A DNA stretch of 64,000 nucleotides from Antarctobacter sediminis (GTDB lineage Bacteria > Pseudomonadota > Alphaproteobacteria > Rhodobacterales > Rhodobacteraceae): NCBI RefSeq assembly GCF_019218285.1, contig NZ_JAHUZG010000001.1, positions 62,001-126,000 on the forward strand. Direction: 5' to 3'. This document shows positions 18,546 through 26,890 of this stretch, piece by piece. How positions within the stretch are numbered: the stretch's first letter is position 1; every line of letters begins with the position of its first letter. The position numbers and the translations under genes were made by a program. Under the pieces are notes generated by a model. The model was not told where the DNA came from. It worked only from the letters and a program-made list of their open reading frames with translations, and searched no databases.

Positions 18546-20045
18546 TTAGACGTTGAGGTTGAAGATCATGGTCTTCAGCTCGGTAAAGGCCTCGATCGAG
18601 GTAAAGCCGCCTTCGCGCCCCAGACCCGAGGCCTTGAACCCGCCGAACGGCGAATTGGGCTGGAAGGAGTAGCCGTTCACCCCCACGGTCCCTGTGCGCA
18701 GACCCTGTCCCACGCGCCATGCCCGGCCATTGCTGCCGGTGTAGATGCCCGCGGACAGGCCGTATTGCGAGTCATTGGCGATGCGGATCGCTTCTTCTTC
18801 GGTCTCGAATGGGATCACGGTCAGCACTGGGCCAAAGATTTCTTCCTGCGCGATGGTGGCGTTCGATCCGACATCGGCAAAAAGCGTCGGGTTGTACCAG
18901 TTGCCCTGTTCCAGATCTCCGCCGGGACGGGTGCCGCCAAAAACCATGCGGCCCTCGGTCTTGCCCTGATCGACGAACCCCTGAATCTTGTCCAGCTGGC
19001 GCGGGTTGATGATCGGGGCCGAGGTGGTCGTGTCCGCGAAAGGATCGCCAAAGCGCACTGTTTGCACCTGCTCTTGCGCGTGGGAAATGAACTCCTCGTA
19101 GATGTCGCGATGCACGATGGCGCGGCTGGTGGTGGAACAAACCTGCCCGGACAGGAACATGCTCATCATGCCCATGACACCATGCGCCGCGGCCTTCAGA
19201 TCCGGCACGTCAGGAAAGACCAGCGCCGGGCTTTTGCCGCCCAGTTCCAGCGTTACCCGTTTGATGCCCTGTGCCGCGACGGACTGGATGTGTTCGCCCA
19301 CCGCGCGCGAGCCGGTAAAGCTGATCTTGTCCACGCCCGGATGCCGCACCAAGGCGTCGCCCGTCACGCCGTCGCCGGTCAGGTACTGGAAAACGCCCGG
19401 CGGCAGGTCGGCCTCTTGCACCAGTTCGGCCATTCGGGTCGAAGCGTGGGGCGCGAATTCCGACGACTTGATGAGGATCGTGCAGCCCGCCGCCAGCGCC
19501 GGGGCGACCTTTTCGGGGAATTGTAGCAAGGGCGCGTTCCATGGCGTGATGCCCACCGTCACCCCGACAGGTTCGCGGACCGAAACCATTCGCATCGGAA
19601 CGTTATCGGTAAATTGCGGATAGCTGTGGCCGGTGATCTTGTCGATCCAGCCCGCGTGGTGGCGGAAGATATGCCCGCCCAGTTCGCCGGTAAATCCGAC
19701 CCGGTTGCTGACCGCGTAGGGGATCGCGTTGTCCAGGGTTTGCAGCCGGGTCAGTTCATCGGCGTGTTTGTCGAACAGGTCGGCGATCCGCAACAGCACC
19801 TTTGTCCGCTCGGCGGCCTTCATCTTGGGCCATGGGCCTTCGTCAAAGGCGCGGCGTGCGGATTTTATGGCCCGGTCGACTTCGTCTGGCTCGGCAAAGG
19901 GGATCTCGGCGATCACCTCGTTGGTGGCCGGGTTGCGGTGCTGGTGGCTGCGCGTGCCACCGGCATCGACCCATTGCCCGTCGATCAGGAACTTGTTGGA
20001 CGTAACGCCGAGCGTGTCTCGGACGGTCAGCACGGAAAGGGGCAT
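18546..20045 (-). CDS. NAD(P)-dependent aldehyde dehydrogenase
   Basis: A 499-residue aldehyde dehydrogenase with Cys303 in GQVCSTTSR, VTLELGGKSPAL and EEIFGPVLTVIPF. The ATG at 20045 is favoured because GGAG lies six bases upstream; an alternative ATG at 20057 has only a weak site. It is a close paralogue of the enzyme at 1-1473, so the island oxidises either two aldehydes or one at two stages. It follows the riboflavin kinase by 104 bp on the same strand and ends at its own terminator. Confidence 0.93.
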   Translation of the reverse strand: MPLSVLTVRDTLGVTSNKFLIDGQWVDAGGTRSHQHRNPATNEVIAEIPFAEPDEVDRAIKSARRAFDEGPWPKMKAAERTKVLLRIADLFDKHADELTRLQTLDNAIPYAVSNRVGFTGELGGHIFRHHAGWIDKITGHSYPQFTDNVPMRMVSVREPVGVTVGITPWNAPLLQFPEKVAPALAAGCTILIKSSEFAPHASTRMAELVQEADLPPGVFQYLTGDGVTGDALVRHPGVDKISFTGSRAVGEHIQSVAAQGIKRVTLELGGKSPALVFPDVPDLKAAAHGVMGMMSMFLSGQVCSTTSRAIVHRDIYEEFISHAQEQVQTVRFGDPFADTTTSAPIINPRQLDKIQGFVDQGKTEGRMVFGGTRPGGDLEQGNWYNPTLFADVGSNATIAQEEIFGPVLTVIPFETEEEAIRIANDSQYGLSAGIYTGSNGRAWRVGQGLRTGTVGVNGYSFQPNSPFGGFKASGLGREGGFTSIEAFTELKTMIFNLNV

Positions 20046-20149
20046 CTTGATCTCCATCTTGGGTCTTTCGGGGCGGCGGATCTGACGGATGCGTCCAAGC
20101 CCGGGATGCTCCGGTAAATTCGGACGATGATCTGCGGCCATGCAAGTTT

Positions 20150-20689
20150 CTAAAGGGGGTGCGGGCCGCCTGTCGGTGCAGGTTTCCCGGTTCCGGGGGG
20201 CGGTGTCGTTGGATGGGGGCGGGTCGCGTCAGTTATGTTTGCGGATATGCGCCGCAGGACGCGTCGGGCGTTTAGTACATCCGCATCGATCTGTCGGATC
20301 AGGGCGTCGATGCTCTGGAATTTGACCTCTGTGCGCAGGAATTTCACGAGGTCGACCGCGAGCCGGCGACCGTAGAGATCGCCTGTGAAGTCCAGAAGAT
20401 GAACCTCGAAATTCGCGGCAAAACTCCCGATGGTCGGGCGTGTGCCAATCGAAGCGCAGCCGTCATAAAGACCCATGTCCGGCCCTTCCAGAACGGCGAC
20501 CCGGGCAACGTAGATGCCATGCGCCAGACCCGCCTCCGAGGGGAGCACGAGGTTCGCGGTTGGAAAGCCGAACTTGCGCCCGTTTTTCAGCCCGTGCACC
20601 ACGGTGCCGGTGATCCGTTGCAGCGGTTTGGCCTTTTCTATTCGGGTAGGGGCGTGACGCATGTCGTCAACCGGGGGCGCGGCATTCAT
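20150..20689 (-). CDS. Stand-alone riboflavin kinase (flavokinase domain)
   Basis: A 179-residue protein that should phosphorylate riboflavin to FMN. The nucleotide-binding motif GRKFGFPTAN (residues 37-46) and IGTRPTIGSF...FEVHLLDFTGDLYG match the kinase half of RibF, including the catalytic Glu95. The N-terminal FMN adenylyltransferase domain of ordinary bacterial RibF is missing, so the product would stay as FMN. A proline-rich tail of about 25 residues follows. AAAGGAG precedes the ATG. It starts 3 bp after the MaoC gene. Found with ribB and an FMN-type monooxygenase in the same island. Confidence 0.9.
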   Translation of the reverse strand: MNAAPPVDDMRHAPTRIEKAKPLQRITGTVVHGLKNGRKFGFPTANLVLPSEAGLAHGIYVARVAVLEGPDMGLYDGCASIGTRPTIGSFAANFEVHLLDFTGDLYGRRLAVDLVKFLRTEVKFQSIDALIRQIDADVLNARRVLRRISANITDATRPHPTTPPPGTGKPAPTGGPHPL

Positions 20690-20692
20690 GGA

Positions 20693-21142
20693 TCAACTCC
20701 TTTGGACAAGAAACAGCGCCTCGGCCACGGCGACTGTTGTTCCGTCTTCGGCAAGGCAGATCGTGCTTCGCGTCCTGAGCAGCAGGCCGGTGGATTTTGC
20801 GTCGATGTCCAAGACCTCGATGTCAAAGCTCAGTTCCGCGCCCGAGGGCACGGGCGCGAGAAAGCGCACCTTGTCCAACCCGTAGTTCAGGACCTGCGCG
20901 GCCTCTTGCGGGAAAATTCCCGCAGCTTGGTGCGCGGCGACAAGGAAGGACAGCGTGAGATAGCCGTGGGCAATCGTGCCGCGCGTTGGGCTTTCATTTC
21001 GGGCGCGCGACGGGTCGACGTGAATCCATTGATGGTCTTCGGTGCAGTCCGCAAATTGGTCGATGCGGGCCTGCGATACCGGAAAACGCCGGGCCGGTCC
21101 AAGACGGACGCCGGGCCGGATCGTTGGCAGTAGGTCTAGCAT
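20693..21142 (-). CDS. MaoC-like hot-dog enoyl-CoA hydratase
   Basis: A 149-residue hot-dog-fold protein. The R-hydratase motif is present: FADCTEDHQWIHVD, with Asp36 and His41 as the catalytic pair, followed by GTIAHG. It would hydrate a 2-enoyl-CoA to the (R)-3-hydroxy form. It is first in the minus-strand operon with the riboflavin kinase and aldehyde dehydrogenase. The divergent partner is the DmdC-like acyl-CoA dehydrogenase, which could make its substrate. Confidence 0.9.
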   Translation of the reverse strand: MLDLLPTIRPGVRLGPARRFPVSQARIDQFADCTEDHQWIHVDPSRARNESPTRGTIAHGYLTLSFLVAAHQAAGIFPQEAAQVLNYGLDKVRFLAPVPSGAELSFDIEVLDIDAKSTGLLLRTRSTICLAEDGTTVAVAEALFLVQRS

Positions 21143-21166
21143 CCGTGGGTCTCCGGCTTGATTTTA

Positions 21167-21189
21167 GTCTGTATAATGGTATTAATCCA
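21167..21189 (+). promoter_or_regulatory. Candidate shared operator, copy B
   Basis: GTCT-N8-GTATT-AATCCA lies between the divergent MaoC and acyl-CoA dehydrogenase genes. A TATAAT hexamer falls inside it (21172-21177), so a regulator bound here would cover a likely -10 element. Confidence 0.45.
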
Positions 21190-21271
21190 AAAATACAGAT
21201 CAATTCGCGAGTGTCAACCTCGCCTTGCGATCACCGTCAAACCCGCCATCACACATTCAAAGGATATCCCG

Positions 21272-23020
21272 ATGCAGCCATATGCGGCCCCCCTTCGTTC
21301 CATGGATCACGTCTTGGCCCGGATTGTCGGGATGGACGATTTGCAGGGCAGGTATCCCGACGCGGATCCAGAGCTTGTTTCGGCCCTTTTGGAAGAGGCG
21401 GGCCGGTATATCGCGGGCGAAGTGGCCCCGCACAACCTTGCGTGGGACAGGATCGGCGCGCGCAGAACCGAGGATGGCGTGACAATGCCCGACGGCATGA
21501 AAGCCGCGTGGGACGGGTATCGTGCGCTTGGCCTGACCGGGATCACCGCACCGCCGGAATTTGGCGGACTGGGGTTGCCGCATACGGTTTTCTCGGCGGT
21601 GCAAGAGATGACGGCGGCCGCCGGCCTGTCCTTTGTTCAGACGCCGATGCTGAACCTCTGTGCCATCGAGGCGCTGGAGGTTCATGCGCCGGAAGCGCTG
21701 AAACGCCTCTATTTGCCACGCATGGCAGCGGGAGACTGGACCGGGACGATGAACCTGACTGAACCGCAGGCGGGGTCGGACCTTGGCGCCCTGCGCACAC
21801 GGGCCACTCGAGCAGGGGACGGCAGTTATCGGATCAGCGGGCAAAAGATCTTTATCACCAGTGGCGAACATGATCTGGCAGAAAACATCGTTCATCTGGT
21901 TCTGGCCCGGCTGGAGGATGCGCCTGCGGGCACGCGCGGTTTGTCGTTGTTCCTCGTGCCCAAGTTCCTTGTCGGGGATGACGGCGAATTGGGGCCCCGA
22001 AATGACGTCACCTGCGCGGCCATCGAGGAAAAGATGGGCCTGCATGCCTCGGCCACATGCACGATGATCTTTGGCGAAGCCGGCGGTGCCAAGGGCTATC
22101 TGATCGGCGAAGAACACAAGGGCCTTGCCTGCATGTTCACCATGATGAACTCGGCCCGGTTGCACGTCGGGTTGCAGGCGGTGGGCTGTGCTGAACGCGC
22201 CTTTCAGATGGCCGCCGCCTTTGCCGCAGAGCGGGTGCAGGGCACGCCGCTTGGGGCGGAGGCCGGAGCACCGATCCGCGACCATGCCGATGTGCGACGG
22301 ATGTTGATGACCATGCGTGCGCGCATCGCGGCGGCGCGGGCCATCTGCTATCGCACGGCCAAGGCGCTGGACATGGGCGATGATGCCGTGGCCGATGTGC
22401 TGACGCCGCTGGCCAAGGGATATGCCACCGATATCGGGGTCGAGGTCGCCTCGGACGCGATGCAGGTTTTTGGCGGCATGGGCTTTGTCGAGGAAACCGG
22501 CATCGCCCAGATCTATCGCGATGTGCGCATCACGCCGATATACGAAGGCACCAATGGCATCCAGGCATGGGATCTGGCGAACCGCAAGCTGCGGCTGGCG
22601 GGCGGCGCGGCCTTTGATGGTGTCGTTGCGCAAATCGCGGGCTTCGTGGCAGAGCAACCCCGGGCCGGGGCAATGGAAGGGGCATTTCGCGCGCTGAGCG
22701 CGGCGGTGGAGGCGGTGACCGCCACGGCCGGATGGTTGCGGGACCAGCATGACAGCGCCCCGCGCAGCGCGGCGGCTGGGGCCGTACCCTTTCTGCGCAT
22801 GGTCTCGGACACAGTGGGCGCGTGGTTGTTGCTCAAAGGGGCGGTGGCGGCGCAGGCCGAGATCGACAGCGGCGCAAAGGACCCGTTCCTGCACGCTCAG
22901 ATCACGCTGGCGCGGTTCCATGCCGAACGGCTTTTGCCGCTGGCCGTGGCGCAGGCCGCGCCCATCCAGACGGGCGACGACCTTGTGTTCGGGGCTGATC
23001 CAGAGATGCTGGTGGCCTGA
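21272..23020 (+). CDS. DmdC-like acyl-CoA dehydrogenase with extra C-terminal domain
   Basis: A 582-residue acyl-CoA dehydrogenase, longer than the usual 380-410 residues. The standard core ends near VRITPIYEGTNGIQAWDLA, carrying the catalytic Glu. An additional C-terminal domain of about 140 residues follows, as in methylmercaptopropionyl-CoA dehydrogenase DmdC and relatives. The ATG at 21272 follows AAAGGA. No dmdA, dmdB or dmdD is nearby, so DMSP use is not indicated; members of this subfamily handle varied short or branched acyl-CoA. Convergent with the enoyl-CoA hydratase. Confidence 0.9.
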   Translation: MQPYAAPLRSMDHVLARIVGMDDLQGRYPDADPELVSALLEEAGRYIAGEVAPHNLAWDRIGARRTEDGVTMPDGMKAAWDGYRALGLTGITAPPEFGGLGLPHTVFSAVQEMTAAAGLSFVQTPMLNLCAIEALEVHAPEALKRLYLPRMAAGDWTGTMNLTEPQAGSDLGALRTRATRAGDGSYRISGQKIFITSGEHDLAENIVHLVLARLEDAPAGTRGLSLFLVPKFLVGDDGELGPRNDVTCAAIEEKMGLHASATCTMIFGEAGGAKGYLIGEEHKGLACMFTMMNSARLHVGLQAVGCAERAFQMAAAFAAERVQGTPLGAEAGAPIRDHADVRRMLMTMRARIAAARAICYRTAKALDMGDDAVADVLTPLAKGYATDIGVEVASDAMQVFGGMGFVEETGIAQIYRDVRITPIYEGTNGIQAWDLANRKLRLAGGAAFDGVVAQIAGFVAEQPRAGAMEGAFRALSAAVEAVTATAGWLRDQHDSAPRSAAAGAVPFLRMVSDTVGAWLLLKGAVAAQAEIDSGAKDPFLHAQITLARFHAERLLPLAVAQAAPIQTGDDLVFGADPEMLVA

Positions 23021-23038
23021 ATCCCGCCGGACCCGGGG

Positions 23039-23902
23039 TCATTCGAACCCGGGTTCTTCCTCCCAGTCCAAAGCGCGCGGCATGTCGCGGCTGACCTTGC
23101 CGGTGAAGGCGGGGGCGCGTTTTTCGGCAAAGGCGCTCACGCCTTCCTTGCCGTCGCGCATGCTGAGTTCGAACATGGTGCGGCTGTCGATCTTGTGCGC
23201 CTCCATCGGATGGGCTGCCCCGGCCATGCGCCACAGCAACTGCCGGTTCACCGCAACCGAGACCGGTGCCGTGCCCCGTGCATAGCGCTGCGCCAGCTTG
23301 CGGGCAGTGGGCAAAAGGTCCTCAGGCGCGACGAGATGCCGGGCAAAACCTGCCCGGTGGGCTTCGGCCGCGCCGATGATCTCGCCGGACAGCGCCCAGT
23401 CCAGAGCGGTTTCCATGCCAACGAGGCGCGGCAGGAACCAGCTGGAACAAGCCTCCATCGAGATTCCGACCTTGGAAAACACAAAACCGATCCGCGCCCG
23501 TTCCGACAGCACCCGGGCATCCATGGCCAGCGTCATGGTTGCGCCAATGCCCACGGCGACGCCGTTGATGGCGCCGATCACCGGTTTCTTCATGCGGAAA
23601 ATACGCAACGTGACCTGCCCGCCAGTGTCGCGGATCTTCTCGGCTTCGGGTCCGTAGGGATCGACGCTTTCGTCAAGGCCAAAGACATTGCCGCCCACCG
23701 ACAGGTCCATCCCGGCACAAAAGGCGCGGCCTTCGCCCGTCACGATCACCGCGCGTACTTCGTCATCGGCATCGGCCATTTCCAGTGAGTCCTGAATCTC
23801 ATGGCACATCTGCACGGTGAAGGCATTCAACCGGTCCGGGCGCGACAGGGTCAGCGTGGCGATGCCGTCCTCGACGGCATAGGTCAGGGTGTCATGGCTC
23901 AT
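23039..23902 (-). CDS. Enoyl-CoA hydratase/isomerase (crotonase family)
   Basis: A 287-residue crotonase-fold protein. The oxyanion-hole segments are AFCAGMDLS and INGVAVGIGATMTLAMD. The position of the second catalytic glutamate (region VFSKVGISMEACSSWFLP) carries the common Glu-Ala-Cys arrangement seen in broad-range homologues. It overlaps the upstream SDR by four bases. It would hydrate an enoyl-CoA made by the island's dehydrogenases. Confidence 0.91.
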   Translation of the reverse strand: MSHDTLTYAVEDGIATLTLSRPDRLNAFTVQMCHEIQDSLEMADADDEVRAVIVTGEGRAFCAGMDLSVGGNVFGLDESVDPYGPEAEKIRDTGGQVTLRIFRMKKPVIGAINGVAVGIGATMTLAMDARVLSERARIGFVFSKVGISMEACSSWFLPRLVGMETALDWALSGEIIGAAEAHRAGFARHLVAPEDLLPTARKLAQRYARGTAPVSVAVNRQLLWRMAGAAHPMEAHKIDSRTMFELSMRDGKEGVSAFAEKRAPAFTGKVSRDMPRALDWEEEPGFE

Positions 23903-24690
23903 GCGGCACCCCCGAAGTCAAGCGGCGCGCCGTTCAACGCCCAGCCGCCATCCGCGGTCATCACGGTGCCGTTGACGAACCCCGCCGCGTCAGAGCCGAG
24001 GAACAGGCAGGCGCGGGCCACGTCCTCTGGTGCGCCCCACCGCCGCATCGGCACGCTGGCGGTCACGCGGTTGCGTGCCTCGTGCGTGGGCGCAAGCCGT
24101 GCCATGCCTTCGGTGCCGTCGATCGGGCCGGGGATCACGCCGTTCACCCGCAGCCCCTCTGGCGCCCATTCGATGGCAAGGCAACGTGTCACCATGTCAA
24201 CGCCGGCCTTGGCGGCGCAGACATGCACCTGATGCGACATGGCCACCACCGATTGCGGGGCAGAGATGTTGATCAAGCTGCCGCCGGGTTTCTTCATGTG
24301 CGGATATGCGGCCTTCATCACGTGGTATGTGCCCAGCAGGTCGATATCGACCACAGCCTTGAAACCATTGGGGCTGATGTCGTGGGCCAATGCCGGAAAA
24401 TTGCCCGCAGCGCCCGAAACCAGCACGTCGATCTGACCGACCTCATCCGCAAAGGCGTCAATTCCCTCGGCCACGACGGCAGCATCGCGCACGTCAAAGG
24501 TATAGCCCAGCGCCGGGCCCGCCGTGTTCGAGAGCATCCCGACCGCCGCATCGACCTTTTCCTGCCGGCGCGAGGCCACGCCGATCCGCGCGCCCGCTTC
24601 GGAAAACGCTTTGGCGATGCCAAGGTTGATGCCGCTGGTGCCCCCCGCGATGAAGACATTGCATCCGGTGTAGTCGAAGTTCGCTTTCAT
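23899..24690 (-). CDS. SDR oxidoreductase, 2,4-dienoyl-CoA-reductase-like
   Basis: A 263-residue short-chain dehydrogenase with GGTSGINLG at 16-24 as the cofactor loop. The usual YxxxK is modified: Lys161 is present but position 157 is Val (HVCAAK). Peroxisomal and bacterial 2,4-dienoyl-CoA reductases have the same change, and SGAAGNFPA and INISA also fit them. A role in removing a conjugated double bond before further beta-oxidation follows from the family. It is translationally coupled to the hydratase. AAGGA precedes the ATG. Confidence 0.88.
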   Translation of the reverse strand: MKANFDYTGCNVFIAGGTSGINLGIAKAFSEAGARIGVASRRQEKVDAAVGMLSNTAGPALGYTFDVRDAAVVAEGIDAFADEVGQIDVLVSGAAGNFPALAHDISPNGFKAVVDIDLLGTYHVMKAAYPHMKKPGGSLINISAPQSVVAMSHQVHVCAAKAGVDMVTRCLAIEWAPEGLRVNGVIPGPIDGTEGMARLAPTHEARNRVTASVPMRRWGAPEDVARACLFLGSDAAGFVNGTVMTADGGWALNGAPLDFGGAA

Positions 24691-24705
24691 TTTCCGTCCT
24701 TGCGT

Positions 24706-24741
24706 TCAAAGAAAAGGGCGGGCGCTTGGCACGCCCGCCCT
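24706..24741 (-). terminator. Intrinsic terminator after the flavin monooxygenase gene
   Basis: AGGGCGGGCG and CGCCCGCCCT form a perfect 10-bp stem with a seven-base loop; on the minus strand TTTTCTTTG follows. It lies between the monooxygenase stop (24764) and the SDR start (24690), dividing two transcription units that would otherwise look like one operon. Confidence 0.8.
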
Positions 24742-24763
24742 GACAGTCGGCTTCAGTGAGGTG

Positions 24764-25999
24764 TCATCCAGCGGTGGCCATCTGGAATTTGGGCTGCTGG
24801 AATTTCTGCAAGCGGGGCAGGACCTCGGTGCCGAACAGACGGATCGAATCCTGCGCCTCTTCGCCCGACAATTCGCCGCCGTGGCCCATCATCAGGAAGG
24901 TGCCCAGCCCGCCGATCTGTTCGGCGAACTCTGTGATCTGGTGGTGAACGTCATCGGGGCTGCCGGCAAAGACAAGATTGGCGTCGATCACGTCCTCCAT
25001 CGGCACCTCCCCGGTCCAGTCGCGGCCCGACCCGATCTGCAAGACCGTCCCGTCGCGTTTCTGAACCGGGAAGTGGTCGCCCGCGCGGCCGCGTGTCTGG
25101 TTCTTTTTCATCCACATGACGTTGCCTGCGGGCGGCATGTAGCCCGGCGGGTTCATAAAGACATCCGACACGATCGAGGTGGTGCGCAGGTAGCCCATGA
25201 TCTTTTCGGCGCGCGCCCAGCCTTCCTCGCGGGTCTCGCCCACGGCCATGATGCCCATGTAGGCGAATTTCTCGGGGCCGGGTTCGGGCAGCCCGGCCTC
25301 TGCTGCACCCTGATAGTAGGCCTCTTTCAGCTTGCGCGCGTTCAGGCCGGACAGGAACATCGCCATGGTATGGCCGCGCGCGCCGATTTCCTTGGCCGAG
25401 CCAAGCGAGCCTGCGGGAATCCAGATCGGCGGGCGTTCCTGTTGGTAGGGCCGGGGCCAGATGTTGACCTGCCGGAAATGGTGAAAATCGCTTTCCCAGT
25501 TGAACGGTCCCTCGTGATGGGTCAGCGCCTTGATGATAAGGTCATGCGCATCCCAGAAACGCTCCATGAAACGTGCGGGGTTCGAATTGGCGGGGGACAG
25601 TTCATAGGGCGCGGCCTTGGTAAAGCCCACGTCCAGCCGCCCCTTGGTCACGCAGTCGATATAGGCGATTTCCTCGGCCAGCCGGATCGGGTCTGTCCGG
25701 TTGGCGATGGGAAAGCCCAGACCCAGCAGGCGTACGTTCTTGGTGCGTCGCGCCAGCATCGACAGGGTCATGGTGTTCGACGGCGACAGGCATGTGGCCG
25801 AACTGTGGTGCTCGTTCACAAGGATGTTGATGCCGTATTTATCGCACAGCTCCCACTCATCGAGCCGGGCGTTGATCAGGTCCGAGGCGATCTGCGGGTC
25901 GCAATATTTGTTCGGCAAGGTCACGCGCAGGCTGTCGTGGTTATCCTGGTGCTCCCAGGCGCCGGGGTAGGGTTGTTCCGAGAAATAATAGGTTTGCAT
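24764..25999 (-). CDS. LLM-class (luciferase-like) flavin-dependent monooxygenase
   Basis: A 411-residue TIM-barrel enzyme of the bacterial luciferase family, which uses reduced FMN and oxygen. Typical elements are NILVNEHHSSATCLSP near residue 60, IANRTDPIRLAEEIAYID and GRLDVGFTKAAPYE. GAGGAG lies five bases before the ATG at 25999. It follows the alpha/beta hydrolase by 13 bp and has its own terminator. Relatives include type II Baeyer-Villiger monooxygenases and C-C or C-S bond-cleaving enzymes. No flavin reductase gene was found in the window, so one must be supplied from elsewhere. Oxygen insertion into a ketone is the favoured role (inference). Confidence 0.9.
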   Translation of the reverse strand: MQTYYFSEQPYPGAWEHQDNHDSLRVTLPNKYCDPQIASDLINARLDEWELCDKYGINILVNEHHSSATCLSPSNTMTLSMLARRTKNVRLLGLGFPIANRTDPIRLAEEIAYIDCVTKGRLDVGFTKAAPYELSPANSNPARFMERFWDAHDLIIKALTHHEGPFNWESDFHHFRQVNIWPRPYQQERPPIWIPAGSLGSAKEIGARGHTMAMFLSGLNARKLKEAYYQGAAEAGLPEPGPEKFAYMGIMAVGETREEGWARAEKIMGYLRTTSIVSDVFMNPPGYMPPAGNVMWMKKNQTRGRAGDHFPVQKRDGTVLQIGSGRDWTGEVPMEDVIDANLVFAGSPDDVHHQITEFAEQIGGLGTFLMMGHGGELSGEEAQDSIRLFGTEVLPRLQKFQQPKFQMATAG

Positions 26000-26012
26000 G
26001 GGGGCTCCTCGC

Positions 26013-26849
26013 TCAGGCGGCCTCGTGGCGCGCGGCGGCGCTGGTTTCCAGGAATTCGCGCAGCAGCCGCAGCGTGTCCTCGGGCTGTTCGTGCCACGGG
26101 TGGTGGCCGGCCTTGGCGACGGTTTCGAAAACGGCGCCGGGGATCGCCCCGGCCATCTGGCGGCCATAGTCGGGTGGGGTCACACCGTCCTCTGCGCCCC
26201 AGACCACCAATGTTGGCACATCGATCAGACCCGCCCAGTGGCGCAGCGCCGGATCATGCATGTAGGGTTTCCAGCCATAGCGCGCGACCGCCTCGCGCGA
26301 GCGGGCCAGCGCCCACATCTGCCAGTCGGACATTTCGGTATACTTGTTCAGCTTGTTGTCCGGGTCGGCGTATTCCAGCGCCTCGAACTGCGCGAAGGGG
26401 GTGCCGTAGATATCCGCGATTTCACGGGTTTCCCGGTCTCTGAATTTCATCCCGACCGACCCGATCAGGGCCAGGGCGCCGATCCGCTCGCAGCCCGTGG
26501 CCGCCAGTTCCAGAGCGATCCAGCCGCCAAAGCCCGCGCCGATCACGGTCACGTCTTTCAGGTCCTGTTCGCGCAGGAAATGGGCATAGAAGTTGGCAAG
26601 GTCATGGATGGTCTGAAACGCATCCGGCCCTTCGCTATGGCCGAACCCGGGGTGCCACGGGGCAATCACACGTGCCTTTTGCGACAGTCCCAGCAGAAAA
26701 GGATGGTCAGGAAAGATACCGTCCAGTCCATGCAGGTAGAGGATCGGTTGCCCCGAGCCAAGATCCACAAGGTCAATGTTCAGCCCGGCGATCCGAACCC
26801 TTGTTTCGGGGCGATCGTCCGGTTGGGTAATGTCAAAGGGCGGTGCCAT
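26013..26849 (-). CDS. Alpha/beta-hydrolase-fold protein with no nucleophile serine
   Basis: A 278-residue alpha/beta hydrolase by fold: oxyanion segment YLHGLDG near residue 40, acid region WGAEDGVTPP, and late histidine in AGHHPWHEQP. The nucleophile elbow reads VIGAGFGGW, so the expected Ser106 is Gly. The gene is otherwise intact and codon-consistent. It is translationally close to the flavin monooxygenase, so it probably acts on that enzyme's product or substrate. It may be a lyase-like or water-activating variant, or a non-catalytic partner. Classical ester hydrolysis through a serine is not supported. Confidence 0.85.
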   Translation of the reverse strand: MAPPFDITQPDDRPETRVRIAGLNIDLVDLGSGQPILYLHGLDGIFPDHPFLLGLSQKARVIAPWHPGFGHSEGPDAFQTIHDLANFYAHFLREQDLKDVTVIGAGFGGWIALELAATGCERIGALALIGSVGMKFRDRETREIADIYGTPFAQFEALEYADPDNKLNKYTEMSDWQMWALARSREAVARYGWKPYMHDPALRHWAGLIDVPTLVVWGAEDGVTPPDYGRQMAGAIPGAVFETVAKAGHHPWHEQPEDTLRLLREFLETSAAARHEAA

Positions 26850-26867
26850 GAGTTCCTCTCCATTATT

Positions 26868-26890
26868 GTCTATAATGATGTAATAATCCC
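26868..26890 (+). promoter_or_regulatory. Candidate shared operator, copy C
   Basis: GTCT-N8-GTAAT-AATCCC, 19 bp upstream of the alpha/beta hydrolase ATG on the other strand. It is flanked by ATTATT and AATAAT arms that make a wider imperfect palindrome (26862-26887). A TATAAT hexamer overlaps it. Confidence 0.45.

Noticed and set aside
23031-23054. ACCCGGG/CCCGGGT hairpin between convergent genes as a terminator
   Set aside because: It runs into the coding end of the hydratase and no T-tract follows; kept only as an incidental palindrome.
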